A model generated the notes under the pieces. The model worked only from the letters and a program-made list of their open reading frames with translations, made no database searches and was not told where the DNA came from. Positions 27,183-35,533 of a DNA stretch of 48,270 nt are shown piece by piece; position 1 is the stretch's first letter; each line of letters starts with the position of its first letter. The stretch comes from CAZRQL01 sp964602415 (GTDB taxonomy: Bacteria > Bacteroidota > Bacteroidia > Cytophagales > Flammeovirgaceae), in the NCBI GenBank assembly GCA_964602415.1, contig CAZRQL010000024.1, positions 1 to 48,270 of the forward strand, in the 5' to 3' direction. The position numbers and the translations under genes were made by a program.

Positions 27183-27602
27183 ATGGAAAATTCTACCTTT
27201 CATTCTTCCAAAGCCCCCGAACCTGTGGGTCTATACCCTCATGCGCGCCGGGTTGGGAATTTGCTGTTTTTGTCCGGTGTGGGGCCTCGCCAGAGAGGTA
27301 GCAAGCAAATTCCGGGTGTCAATCTGGATGAGGAGGGTAAAATAGTCAGCTATGATATTGAAACTCAGTGCCGTTCTGTCTTTGACAACGTGAGAACCAT
27401 TCTTGAAGAGGCAGGCAGCGATTGGAAAAACCTTGTTGACGTAACGGTTTTTTTGACCAATATGAAGGATGACTTTCCCATCTACAACCGTCTTTACGGC
27501 GAATACTTCAAAGATTGTCAGCCTTGCCGCACTACCTTAGAAATCAAATCCTTACCCACTCCCATAGCCATCGAACTCAAGTGCATTGCCACCATCGAAT
27601 GA
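27183..27602 (+). CDS. RidA/YjgF-family deaminase
   Basis: 139 residues from the ATG at 27183. The frame extends back to a TTG at 27141, but that would add residues with no family match. The fold is the trimeric Rid chorismate-mutase-like type: the FLSGVGPRQRG loop, ETQCRSVFDNVRTIL helix, VFLTNM and the C-terminal PTPIAIELKCIA with an arginine in CRTTLE upstream. RidA proteins hydrolyse reactive enamine or imine intermediates from PLP enzymes; this subtype also resembles 2-aminomuconate deaminases, so the substrate is open. It is followed by the Skp-like gene after about 46 bases. Confidence 0.87.
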   Translation: MENSTFHSSKAPEPVGLYPHARRVGNLLFLSGVGPRQRGSKQIPGVNLDEEGKIVSYDIETQCRSVFDNVRTILEEAGSDWKNLVDVTVFLTNMKDDFPIYNRLYGEYFKDCQPCRTTLEIKSLPTPIAIELKCIATIE

Positions 27603-27648
27603 TGCCAATTGCTTTTCATTTGTCAAATTATTTGAAAATCATAAAAAC

Positions 27649-28143
27649 ATGAAAATAACTCAGATTTTTATTGCGGCCATGCTCTTTGCAGGCTTTGCCG
27701 TCGCACAGGACAAAATCGCCCATATTGACTCTGACAGTGTGTTGAGGGCTATGGATGAGTATAAAGTCCAAATTAAACAACTCGAAACCTACCAAAAGCA
27801 ACTTGCGGCTCAGTCCGAAAAAATGCAGAACGACTTCAAAGCCAAGTACGAAGAGTTGCAACGGAGTGAAAAAGATTTGGCTCCCATCATACTGGAAGAG
27901 AAGTACAAAGAACTCCAACAAATGGAGCAAAATATCATTCAGTTCAACCAAAAAGCCCAAAATGATATGATGAAAAAGGAAAAAGATCTTCTTGAACCAC
28001 TTATTTCGCGTGTCAAAAAGGCAATACAGGAAGTTGCCAAACAAAAGGGATACACTTATGTAGCCCCGGCAGAGACTTTTCTTTATGCTGACCCGGTGCA
28101 CGATATCACTGAAGAAGTAATAAAACGAGTTAAAGCCAAATAA
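27649..28143 (+). CDS. Periplasmic chaperone, Skp/OmpH family
   Basis: 164 residues from the ATG at 27649, which begins a clear signal peptide (MKITQIFIAAMLFAGFAVAQ); the longer frame from 27586 overlaps the RidA-family gene and lacks one. The mature part opens with the DKIAHIDSDSVLRAM strand of the OmpH body, then a long charged coiled coil (about residues 50-120, rich in Lys, Glu and Gln) that forms the tentacles, and returns to the body with GYTYVAPAETFLYADP. Skp holds unfolded outer-membrane proteins in the periplasm. A hairpin terminator follows at 28164. Confidence 0.88.
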   Translation: MKITQIFIAAMLFAGFAVAQDKIAHIDSDSVLRAMDEYKVQIKQLETYQKQLAAQSEKMQNDFKAKYEELQRSEKDLAPIILEEKYKELQQMEQNIIQFNQKAQNDMMKKEKDLLEPLISRVKKAIQEVAKQKGYTYVAPAETFLYADPVHDITEEVIKRVKAK

Positions 28144-28163
28144 ATATCGGTCATAACAAAGTC

Positions 28164-28209
28164 AAAAACACAGAAACTTCTATAAAATAAGTAGTTTTTG
28201 TGTTTTTTA
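28164..28209 (+). terminator. Terminator after the Skp-like gene
   Basis: AAAAACACAGAAACT (28164-28178) pairs with AGTTTTTGTGTTTTT (28193-28207) along 15 positions with one G-U pair, ending in a T-tract. It separates the chaperone from mltG. Confidence 0.65.
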
Positions 28210-28253
28210 GTTTATTTTGGGTTTGTTCATAACATTTTGTCTTCATTAAAAAG

Positions 28254-29291
28254 ATGAGTCATAAGATTAGGGTTGCTATTTTTGTTGGGCTGTCAATTGC
28301 TTTTATCACAATGACAGCTTATTTTTATCAAGTATTTTTCTCTCCCAATGTGATGTTGAGTGGGGGAGAAGGGCTTGTTTTTATCCCCAAAAATGCCACT
28401 GTCAAACAACTCCAAGACAGTTTGCGCCGCTATAAAATGGTTGATCAGATGGTGCCTTTTATGTTTGTGGCACGTGTACTCGGCTACACCGACAACATAA
28501 AACCCGGGGCCTATTTGTTGTCTCCGCGCATGAACAACCTTCAGGCTGTCAGGCATTTGAGAAGTGGTAAGCAGGTGGCACTCAACCTAACCCTCAGCAA
28601 CGCACGCACCAAACATGACCTTTGTGTCAAACTTACCAAAGACTTGCCCTTTTCTGCTTCGGAGTTGTACGATTTGCTCAATAATCAAAGTTTTATTGAT
28701 TCACTCAATCTGGAAATGGATACCGCCACGGTTGTAACGCTTTTTTTGCCCAATACCTACCAAGTATATTGGACAATCACACCCAAAGAATTGGTCTGGA
28801 GGTTCAAGCGGGAGTATGAGGTTTTTTGGAATCAAGGCCGCCAAACACTTGCCCAACAAATAGGCCTCACTCCCATACAAGTATCTATTTTGGCCTCAAT
28901 TGTGGATGCCGAAACGAATAAAAATGATGAAAAAAAGCGTATTGCCGGTGTTTATATCAATCGGCTCAACAGGGGCATGGTGTTGGCGGCAGACCCGACA
29001 CTGGTTTTTGCGTACGGCGATTTTGGTATCAAAAGGGTACTGAATGTTCATAAAACCATAGAAAGCCCTTACAACACCTACAAATACAGCGGTCTGCCGC
29101 CCGGTCCTATACGCTTGCCCCAGCCCCAAACTATAGACGCAGTGCTGAATTACGAAAAACATAATTACCTTTATTTTTGTGCAAAAGAAGACTTTTCAGG
29201 ATACCATAATTTTGCCTCTACCCTTTCAGAGCATAATCGCAACAGCAGCAAATACCATTCGGCACTAAACAAAGAAAAAATTTTCAAATAA
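28254..29291 (+). CDS. mltG: Endolytic peptidoglycan transglycosylase MltG
   Basis: 345 residues of the YceG/MltG family, which cuts nascent glycan strands at the inner membrane and sets glycan length. An N-terminal signal anchor (about 5-25) is followed by a LysM-like region and the catalytic domain. Family motifs are the ASIVDAETNKNDEKKRIAGVYINRL region (about 219-243, over two contiguous blocks) and AADPTLVFAYG, then SPYNTYKYSGLPPGPI. The acidic pair in the core motif reads VDAET where many homologues have VEKET; I cannot say from sequence which acid is catalytic. One base separates its stop from the start of the next gene. Confidence 0.92.
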   Translation: MSHKIRVAIFVGLSIAFITMTAYFYQVFFSPNVMLSGGEGLVFIPKNATVKQLQDSLRRYKMVDQMVPFMFVARVLGYTDNIKPGAYLLSPRMNNLQAVRHLRSGKQVALNLTLSNARTKHDLCVKLTKDLPFSASELYDLLNNQSFIDSLNLEMDTATVVTLFLPNTYQVYWTITPKELVWRFKREYEVFWNQGRQTLAQQIGLTPIQVSILASIVDAETNKNDEKKRIAGVYINRLNRGMVLAADPTLVFAYGDFGIKRVLNVHKTIESPYNTYKYSGLPPGPIRLPQPQTIDAVLNYEKHNYLYFCAKEDFSGYHNFASTLSEHNRNSSKYHSALNKEKIFK

Positions 29292-29292
29292 A

Positions 29293-29808
29293 ATGAATTT
29301 AAAAGACCTTTTTGAGTTTATCGCGGCCATTGCAATTATTTTTGCTGCCGGACAAATATGGATAAACAGGAAGCAATTATTTTTGTCCACCATAGCCAAA
29401 TGTATCGCTGATTATCGTTCGGTTTTGGGGCTTGAAAAGGAATCTGTTGACAAAACCGCCATCCTCAAATACCTTGATTTGTGCAATGAAGAGTTGTTTT
29501 ATTTTAAACACCGCTATTTGCCTCTAAAAATCGCTTACGAATGGGTGGATGGTATGCTCAACTACATACCCATCACAGACAAACAAACAAATATATTGAA
29601 TCCTAAAAATTGCCTCCAATACCTCATGGACAATCCTCACATTTTAAACCAATACCCAAGAATTTTGGTTTCTTTTGAGGTAAGCGGCAAATATGATTTT
29701 GAACTCATATACGACACAGACTTCCTAAATCGCAAACGCAGACAAGCAGAGAGAAAAAAATTGACACTTGAAATTGTTCATAATAATCAAATTTTTGAAT
29801 ATTTTTAG
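29293..29808 (+). CDS. Single-span membrane protein of unknown function
   Basis: 171 residues with one N-terminal transmembrane segment (about 6-25) and a cytosolic or periplasmic domain rich in aromatic and charged residues (FYFKHRYLPLKIAYEWVDGML, LVSFEVSGKYDFELIYD in parts). No family is recognised. Its ATG lies one base after the mltG stop, so it is almost certainly co-translated with mltG, and a role near peptidoglycan synthesis is a reasonable guess but not shown. The next gene, the helicase, starts about 230 bases later. Confidence 0.6.
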   Translation: MNLKDLFEFIAAIAIIFAAGQIWINRKQLFLSTIAKCIADYRSVLGLEKESVDKTAILKYLDLCNEELFYFKHRYLPLKIAYEWVDGMLNYIPITDKQTNILNPKNCLQYLMDNPHILNQYPRILVSFEVSGKYDFELIYDTDFLNRKRRQAERKKLTLEIVHNNQIFEYF

Positions 29809-30039
29809 TTGTACAAACATGGATTAAAATTAATTCCAACTACTTGATTTTTTTAATACAGATTATATGGACGATGATATTTTGTAGGCAGACCTTGAGA
29901 AAGATGATTCGATATATGGAGTTTAAGTGCGTGCAAACACTATAAAATTGTCAAATAGAACAAAAAAATCAACCTCATACAGCCATCACATACCAAGAAA
30001 TTCAAAGATTAAATAAATTGAGGAATTAAATAGAAAATT

Positions 30040-33000
30040 ATGAAAGAGGTTTTGAAATATTACAGGGATAGACTCATCAATACCTCTCAGCGCAATAAAT
30101 CCGTTTTTTTGCCCAAAACGTACACAGGCTATTTTTTTGATTTACATAGGGTAGATTTTTTGGACAATCGTTCCAGTTTTGATGTAGTTTCACAGCTTAT
30201 AGCAGGCCAAAAAGTTACCCTATCCAGGGTCAGCGATTCAAGAAGCGAAGAAAATAATTTAGTGGCGGGGGAATTGAAAAAACTTTTTCGCTCCGCCCAA
30301 TTTACTCTGGAGGAAAGCGGAGCCAAAAACTTGTTTGTCGGTTGGCCTTATGTTAGGGCCATCACCAACAAAGGAACGCTTGTCAGAGCACCTCTTTTGC
30401 TGATTTCGGTAGAGATGAAAATAGAAAACAGCAAATGGGTTATCTTTTGCGATGCGCCTATTTCTTTCAATAAAAGCCTTCTTTATGCCATATCCCGAGA
30501 CGAAGGTTTACCTTTGGAGCAAAGTTTTATAGAGCAGGATTTTAGTTCATATTCCTCTGACTCTATCGAATTTCGCACCCAACTTTATAATTCAATTAAA
30601 GAAATTATTATTGATATTGATTTTGGTACGGATACATTTAGAGACGTTTTGATTCCTTTTGTCTCGTTTGGAAAAGAAGATTTTAAGCACAACCATAAAA
30701 TTGGACGCTACAAAATATTCAATGAAGCCATATTGGGCATATTTTCTACTACGGACGGTTATCTAATGCCGGATTACGATGAGATTATCAAAGATGCAAA
30801 TAGGATAAATAAATTTGAAGAATTACTTACAAAAAATACAGACGCATCAGATTTTAATATTTTAACCCCTTTTCCCTGCGACTCTTGGCAAGAAGAAGCC
30901 CTAAGCAAAGTATTGTCAGGCAAATCGTTGGTGGTACAGGGGCCGCCCGGAAGTGGCAAATCCCAACTCATCAGCAATCTTATTCTCAATCTTATTTCCA
31001 AAAATAAAAAGGTGTTGGTAGTTTCTCAGAAAAGATCGGCTTTGGAGGTTATTTATAAGCGGTTTTGTGAAAACGGATTTGATAAGGCGGTTTGTTTTGT
31101 ACATGATTTTAAAAAAGACCAAAAAAAGATATATTCAGAACTGCTCTCATCTATTGAAAAACAAGATTATATTACCCAACTTTCCACAACCCCAAATGGG
31201 GCTGATTTGGAGTTTGCAGCCTCATGGGAAGAGATATATTCGATTCAGTCAGAGTTGGAGGCCTTTAGAAATGCGCTTTTTGATGAAAGCAGGTTTGGTG
31301 TTTGTGCCCACGATTTGTACCACAAAATTAATCAAAATGTACCCACAGTTGCACTTGGAGCATCCAAAGAGTATTTGCATCTTTCTGTAAAGATAGAACT
31401 TGAAAAAAAATTGAAAATAATCTATCTCTATCGCCAAAAATTTGAAAAAAGCGGTCATTTTTTTTCAAACAGAGTTAGTTTTTCTGCATTCAGCCGATCA
31501 GAACTTAATATATTTAAAGAACAACTACAAAAAATAGATACTTTAAAAGCCAAACAGGATGAGTTTTATCAAAGAATGATACCCAATGATTTGAATTATC
31601 AAATCACATTATCAGAGGTTGATTTTATTATTTCTCAAAAAGAAAAATTGATAGAAATCGCCTCCATAATAAGCGAAAAAGATGTATTTGAATTGTTTAG
31701 AGGAATTTTAGAGTTTAAATTCGATTATGAAAAATTCATAGAAGAATATCATTTGTTCATAAAATTTTTGTCTCATCCAAATTTGGAATACTCATCACTT
31801 GAAGAAGTTTTGGAGTTGCAAAGCAAGCTAATAGATGCCATAGAAAAGCAAAGAAACTTTTTTACCGGACTCACATGGTCATTTTTATCAAAAGATAAAT
31901 TATTTATCAATCGTTTTATTGTCAAAGAGAATCTTAATAAACAAAAAAGACCCTTACATACTCTTTTAACTTATATTGACAATCGTCTCAATTTTGAGCA
32001 TTTGCGCAGGGGCATGGCAAACAGTCCATGGGCGTATGGCTTTCCCGATGGTTTTGATAAGACTTTTTACCAACAGTGGTTTGAAAAAGTAAATAAAGCC
32101 AATCGTGCCAAAGAATTATTTTTATCTTTAAAGCATTTGACTTCTCTTTTTGAGATGAAGGGAGCAGATTGTGAGCTTATTGTTAGAAAGTTGGACAGGA
32201 TTTATATTTTGGCTGAAGAAATTAAATTATTTTATGATAAGCTGAATAATTTTTTGACTTTGGAGCAAATAGACTCTTTATTGGGCCAACCGGAACTCAA
32301 ATCAGTCTGTTTGCAAGCCTTGGAAGATGATTTTGATGATTTGGTTTATTTTGATAAGTTTTTGGAATCTCTACCCGCTTGGCAAAAAGAGCTTTTTGAT
32401 GCTTGTTTTCAGCTTGAAACCAACGATTTTGAAGAATTGCGTTTTGTGTTGGAGCAAAATATATTCGCTTATTTTTTAAAAGTATTAGAGTCCGAATCGC
32501 CTGAGTTGGCCTTGGTATCAACGCAAAAGTTTGAAGTCTTGCAAGACATATTGCAGTCCAATATTGCTAAAAACATTCAATTAAGCCACAAAATTGTAAA
32601 AAGGAGTATAGAAAAAGCAGTCCGCTTTCCAACACAACAAAAACAAGAACTTATGTTTCAGTTGCAGAAAAAGCGGAATTTGTTGCCCATTCGCCAACTT
32701 ATTGAGCAGTACGCTTCCGGTGTTATGGATATGCTGCCTTGTTGGATGGCTTCTCCCGATGCGGTTTCGGCTATTTTCCCGCTTGATTTTTGTTTTGATG
32801 TGGTAATTTTCGACGAAGCCTCTCAGTGTTTTGCCGAAAAAGGCATCCCTTGTTTTTTTAGGGCTAAACAGGTGGTGATATGTGGAGACCCCAAACAGTT
32901 GCAGCCAAGCAATTTTTATCAAGGGATAGCGGATGAAAACAGCAATCAGGCGGTTTCTATTCTGGAGTTTTCGCAGCGTTATTTTGAACAGGTCATGCTC

Positions 33001-33867
33001 AAAGGGCATTATCGCTGTGAAAACCCTTTGATGATAGAGTTTTCCAATCGCTTTTTTTACAACGAACAATTAAGATTTTTGGAGCATTACAAAGAATTTG
33101 TTTCGGGCAATAGACCAATTACGTATGTAAAAGTGGAGGGTAAATGGGAAAATCAGTCCAATGTCGTTGAAGCCTACAAAGCCATAGGACTGGTCAAAGA
33201 GTTGTATGCCCAAGGAGAATACAGCATTGGGGTAGTGAGTTTCAATTTTGTGCAGCAGCAACTCATAGAGGATTTGGCCGAAGAACTGCCTGAAAGCCCT
33301 GAAAAGCTACTGATTCGCAATATCGAAAACATACAAGGCGACGAGAGGGATTTTATCATTCTTTCGATAGGCTACACCAAAAACGAGCAAGGTAAGCTGC
33401 GCAATTATTTCGGTGCTCTCAACCAGCCCGGGGGAGAAAACAGGCTCAACGTGGCCGTAACGCGAGCCAGAAAGCACATTTACGTCGTTACGGGTTTGGA
33501 TTACGGAGACTTTGACTTTGAGACCACCAAAAGCGAAGGAGTCAAACTATTGCAAGAGTACCTCAAGTTTGCACAGTTGGGTGTGCAAAAAGGCGGCACA
33601 GAATTTGACTTACAGCCCACAGAATCACTGATTTGGCAAACTTTGGACTGTCCCAAACAGTACCGTTCGGGGCTTGGAACTGTTACGGGAAAAGGTCTTT
33701 TGGCCAGCGACGATGCTTGTTATTTGCGCTTTGCCGATGTAAAGGATGTATTTGGCTACTTGCCGATAGAGCTTTCGCGCAAGGGATGGCCTTACAAGAG
33801 ATTTTTTGCCAGAGAACGGTGGGTTTCCGAGCAAAAGTTTGAGTTTGAAGTCAAAAAATTTAGCTGA
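30040..33867 (+). CDS. UPF1-like superfamily 1 helicase (DUF4011-type)
   Basis: 1275 residues. An N-terminal region of DUF4011 type (RDRLINTSQRNKSVFL, about 9-24) precedes a SF1 helicase core split by a long helical insertion: Walker A GPPGSGKS at 301-308, Walker B IFDEAS with D925-E926, motif III GDPKQLQPSN, and the C-terminal motifs NIENIQGDERDFIILS and LNVAVTRARKHIYVVTG. Many DUF4011 helicases continue into a Vsr- or DUF559-type nuclease; here the last 100 residues show no nuclease signature. It is AT-rich and stands alone after a 230-base spacer, convergent with the beta-synthase gene. Function in repair, RNA or defence is undecided. Confidence 0.85.
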   Translation: MKEVLKYYRDRLINTSQRNKSVFLPKTYTGYFFDLHRVDFLDNRSSFDVVSQLIAGQKVTLSRVSDSRSEENNLVAGELKKLFRSAQFTLEESGAKNLFVGWPYVRAITNKGTLVRAPLLLISVEMKIENSKWVIFCDAPISFNKSLLYAISRDEGLPLEQSFIEQDFSSYSSDSIEFRTQLYNSIKEIIIDIDFGTDTFRDVLIPFVSFGKEDFKHNHKIGRYKIFNEAILGIFSTTDGYLMPDYDEIIKDANRINKFEELLTKNTDASDFNILTPFPCDSWQEEALSKVLSGKSLVVQGPPGSGKSQLISNLILNLISKNKKVLVVSQKRSALEVIYKRFCENGFDKAVCFVHDFKKDQKKIYSELLSSIEKQDYITQLSTTPNGADLEFAASWEEIYSIQSELEAFRNALFDESRFGVCAHDLYHKINQNVPTVALGASKEYLHLSVKIELEKKLKIIYLYRQKFEKSGHFFSNRVSFSAFSRSELNIFKEQLQKIDTLKAKQDEFYQRMIPNDLNYQITLSEVDFIISQKEKLIEIASIISEKDVFELFRGILEFKFDYEKFIEEYHLFIKFLSHPNLEYSSLEEVLELQSKLIDAIEKQRNFFTGLTWSFLSKDKLFINRFIVKENLNKQKRPLHTLLTYIDNRLNFEHLRRGMANSPWAYGFPDGFDKTFYQQWFEKVNKANRAKELFLSLKHLTSLFEMKGADCELIVRKLDRIYILAEEIKLFYDKLNNFLTLEQIDSLLGQPELKSVCLQALEDDFDDLVYFDKFLESLPAWQKELFDACFQLETNDFEELRFVLEQNIFAYFLKVLESESPELALVSTQKFEVLQDILQSNIAKNIQLSHKIVKRSIEKAVRFPTQQKQELMFQLQKKRNLLPIRQLIEQYASGVMDMLPCWMASPDAVSAIFPLDFCFDVVIFDEASQCFAEKGIPCFFRAKQVVICGDPKQLQPSNFYQGIADENSNQAVSILEFSQRYFEQVMLKGHYRCENPLMIEFSNRFFYNEQLRFLEHYKEFVSGNRPITYVKVEGKWENQSNVVEAYKAIGLVKELYAQGEYSIGVVSFNFVQQQLIEDLAEELPESPEKLLIRNIENIQGDERDFIILSIGYTKNEQGKLRNYFGALNQPGGENRLNVAVTRARKHIYVVTGLDYGDFDFETTKSEGVKLLQEYLKFAQLGVQKGGTEFDLQPTESLIWQTLDCPKQYRSGLGTVTGKGLLASDDACYLRFADVKDVFGYLPIELSRKGWPYKRFFARERWVSEQKFEFEVKKFS

Positions 33868-33877
33868 TTAAAAATAA

Positions 33878-33907
33878 AAAACCTGAAATCAAATAATCTC
33901 AGGTTTT
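33878..33907. terminator. Bidirectional terminator
   Basis: AAAACCTGA (33878-33886) pairs with TCAGGTTTT (33899-33907). The A-run on the left and T-run on the right let it serve both the helicase gene and the convergent beta-synthase gene. Confidence 0.65.
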
Positions 33908-34050
33908 CCGGTTTATGTCTCTAAGCGATGCAACTACAGCCAAATGCTGTGTAACACGATTGGGTGATGCAAAGGTGGTTGAAGTGTCAGGAACAATTTT
34001 GTTCACTTTGACCAAAGACCTTTTTGGGTTTACAAAAGATGGTTTTTGGT

Positions 34051-35424
34051 TTACGAACCCGAAAGAGCGACCAATACATCGTGCTGTGTGATGATGTGTA
34101 CTTCTTGTGATTCGTTGCGGATGAGTACGGCTCTATGTTGTTTGGCAAGCATAGAAGAAAGCGCGTCCAACGTAGTGTCGGGGCTGATGAACATAAAGGG
34201 AGGCTTCATAACCTGCTCAACTTGAGCGTTTTTGAGTTGCGGGTCTTCCAAAAGCATAGCCAACAAGTCGCTGTCTGTCAGGCTACCTACAATCTCTTCT
34301 CCTTCTTTGACAATGAGTTGTGAGATTCCGGCGCGGTTCATCAGGGCGACCACCTTTAGGACAGGGTCTCTTTTTTCTACAGCCACTATGGTGTCCGGTC
34401 CCCTGCCTTGTATGATTTGGCGGGCGGTTTTGAATTCTCGTTGCTCCAAAAAGCCGTGGTCTTTCATCCAAGTGTCGTTGTAAATTTTATTGAGGTAGCG
34501 CGTTCCGTGGTCGGGCAGTATCACCACCATCACGTCGTTGGGTTGGAGGTGGTGCTTGGCATATTCCAAAGCACCAAATGCCGCCCCGCCACAAGACCAT
34601 CCCACGAAAAGACCCTCTTCACGAGCCAAACGCCTCGTCATAATAGCGGCATCTTTGTCGGTTACTTTGATGAACTCATCTATGAGATTGAAATCCACAT
34701 TTTTGGGTAGTATGTCTTCGCCTATGCCTTCGGTCAAATAGGGGTATATCTCATTTTTGTCAAAAATACCGGTCTCTTTGTATTTTTTGAAAACCGAGCC
34801 GTAAGTATCTATGCCGAGCGTGTAGAGGTTGGGATTTTTTTCTTTCAAAAATTTTGATACCCCGCAAATGGTGCCACCCGTCCCGACCCCTGCCGCGTAG
34901 TGGGTAATTTTTCCCTCTGTCTGCTGCCAGATTTCGGGGCCGGTGGTGTCGTAGTGGGCGGCGGTATTGGAGAGGTTGTCGTATTGGTTGGGATAGAAGC
35001 TGTTGGGGATTTCTTTGTTGAGTCGGCGGGCTACCGAATAATAAGAGCGCGGATCATCAGGCTCGACATTGGTGGGACAAACCACTACTTCCGCGCCCAC
35101 TGCCCTCAAAATATTGATTTTTTCTTGAGACTGTTTGTCCGAGACCGTGAAAATACATTTGTATCCTTTGGCTACTGCCGCCAGTGCCAGCCCCATTCCC
35201 GTGTTGCCTGAAGTGCCTTCTATGATGGTGCCGCCCGGTTTGAGGATACCCGCACGCTCCGCATCTTCTATCATACGGATACCGATACGGTCTTTGACAG
35301 AATTGCCGGGATTAAAATATTCCACTTTGACCAAAACCAAACCTTTAACACCTTGACTTACACGGTTTAACTTCACCAAAGGAGTGTTGCCGATGGTCTC
35401 GACAACCGAATTGTAGTATTGCAT
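34051..35424 (-). CDS. cbs: Cystathionine beta-synthase with CBS domain pair
   Basis: 457 residues from the ATG at 35424, preceded by a good -7 box; the frame that extends to 35484 passes through the promoter and is rejected. The PLP lysine is K44 in NPGNSVKDR, with the TSGNTG loop at 71-76, AHYDTTGPEIW (a beta-synthase rather than O-acetylserine sulfhydrylase signature) and GVGTGGT. The last 110 residues form two CBS motifs (Bateman module), usually a SAM or adenylate sensor. It condenses serine and homocysteine to cystathionine in the cytosol. It stands alone and ends opposite the helicase gene. Confidence 0.9.
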   Translation of the reverse strand: MQYYNSVVETIGNTPLVKLNRVSQGVKGLVLVKVEYFNPGNSVKDRIGIRMIEDAERAGILKPGGTIIEGTSGNTGMGLALAAVAKGYKCIFTVSDKQSQEKINILRAVGAEVVVCPTNVEPDDPRSYYSVARRLNKEIPNSFYPNQYDNLSNTAAHYDTTGPEIWQQTEGKITHYAAGVGTGGTICGVSKFLKEKNPNLYTLGIDTYGSVFKKYKETGIFDKNEIYPYLTEGIGEDILPKNVDFNLIDEFIKVTDKDAAIMTRRLAREEGLFVGWSCGGAAFGALEYAKHHLQPNDVMVVILPDHGTRYLNKIYNDTWMKDHGFLEQREFKTARQIIQGRGPDTIVAVEKRDPVLKVVALMNRAGISQLIVKEGEEIVGSLTDSDLLAMLLEDPQLKNAQVEQVMKPPFMFISPDTTLDALSSMLAKQHRAVLIRNESQEVHIITQHDVLVALSGS

Positions 35425-35434
35425 TTTTTTTGGC

Positions 35435-35442
35435 CAAATATA
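35435..35442 (-). promoter_or_regulatory. -7 box of the cbs gene
   Basis: On the minus strand TATATTTG matches TAnnTTTG and ends 10 bases before the ATG at 35424, the shortest leader in the window. Confidence 0.5.
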
Positions 35443-35510
35443 GAGATTTTTATGGAAGGCAGCCACATAAAAATTTGGCATCAAATAGGCATCTCACCGG
35501 CAAAAAGTAT

Positions 35511-35518
35511 TATTTTTG
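35511..35518 (+). promoter_or_regulatory. -7 box of the propeller sensor gene
   Basis: TATTTTTG fits TAnnTTTG and ends 15 bases before the ATG at 35534. An in-frame TTG at 35516 lies inside the box and so is not the start codon. Confidence 0.5.
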
Positions 35519-35533
35519 AAAAAAAAATTACAC

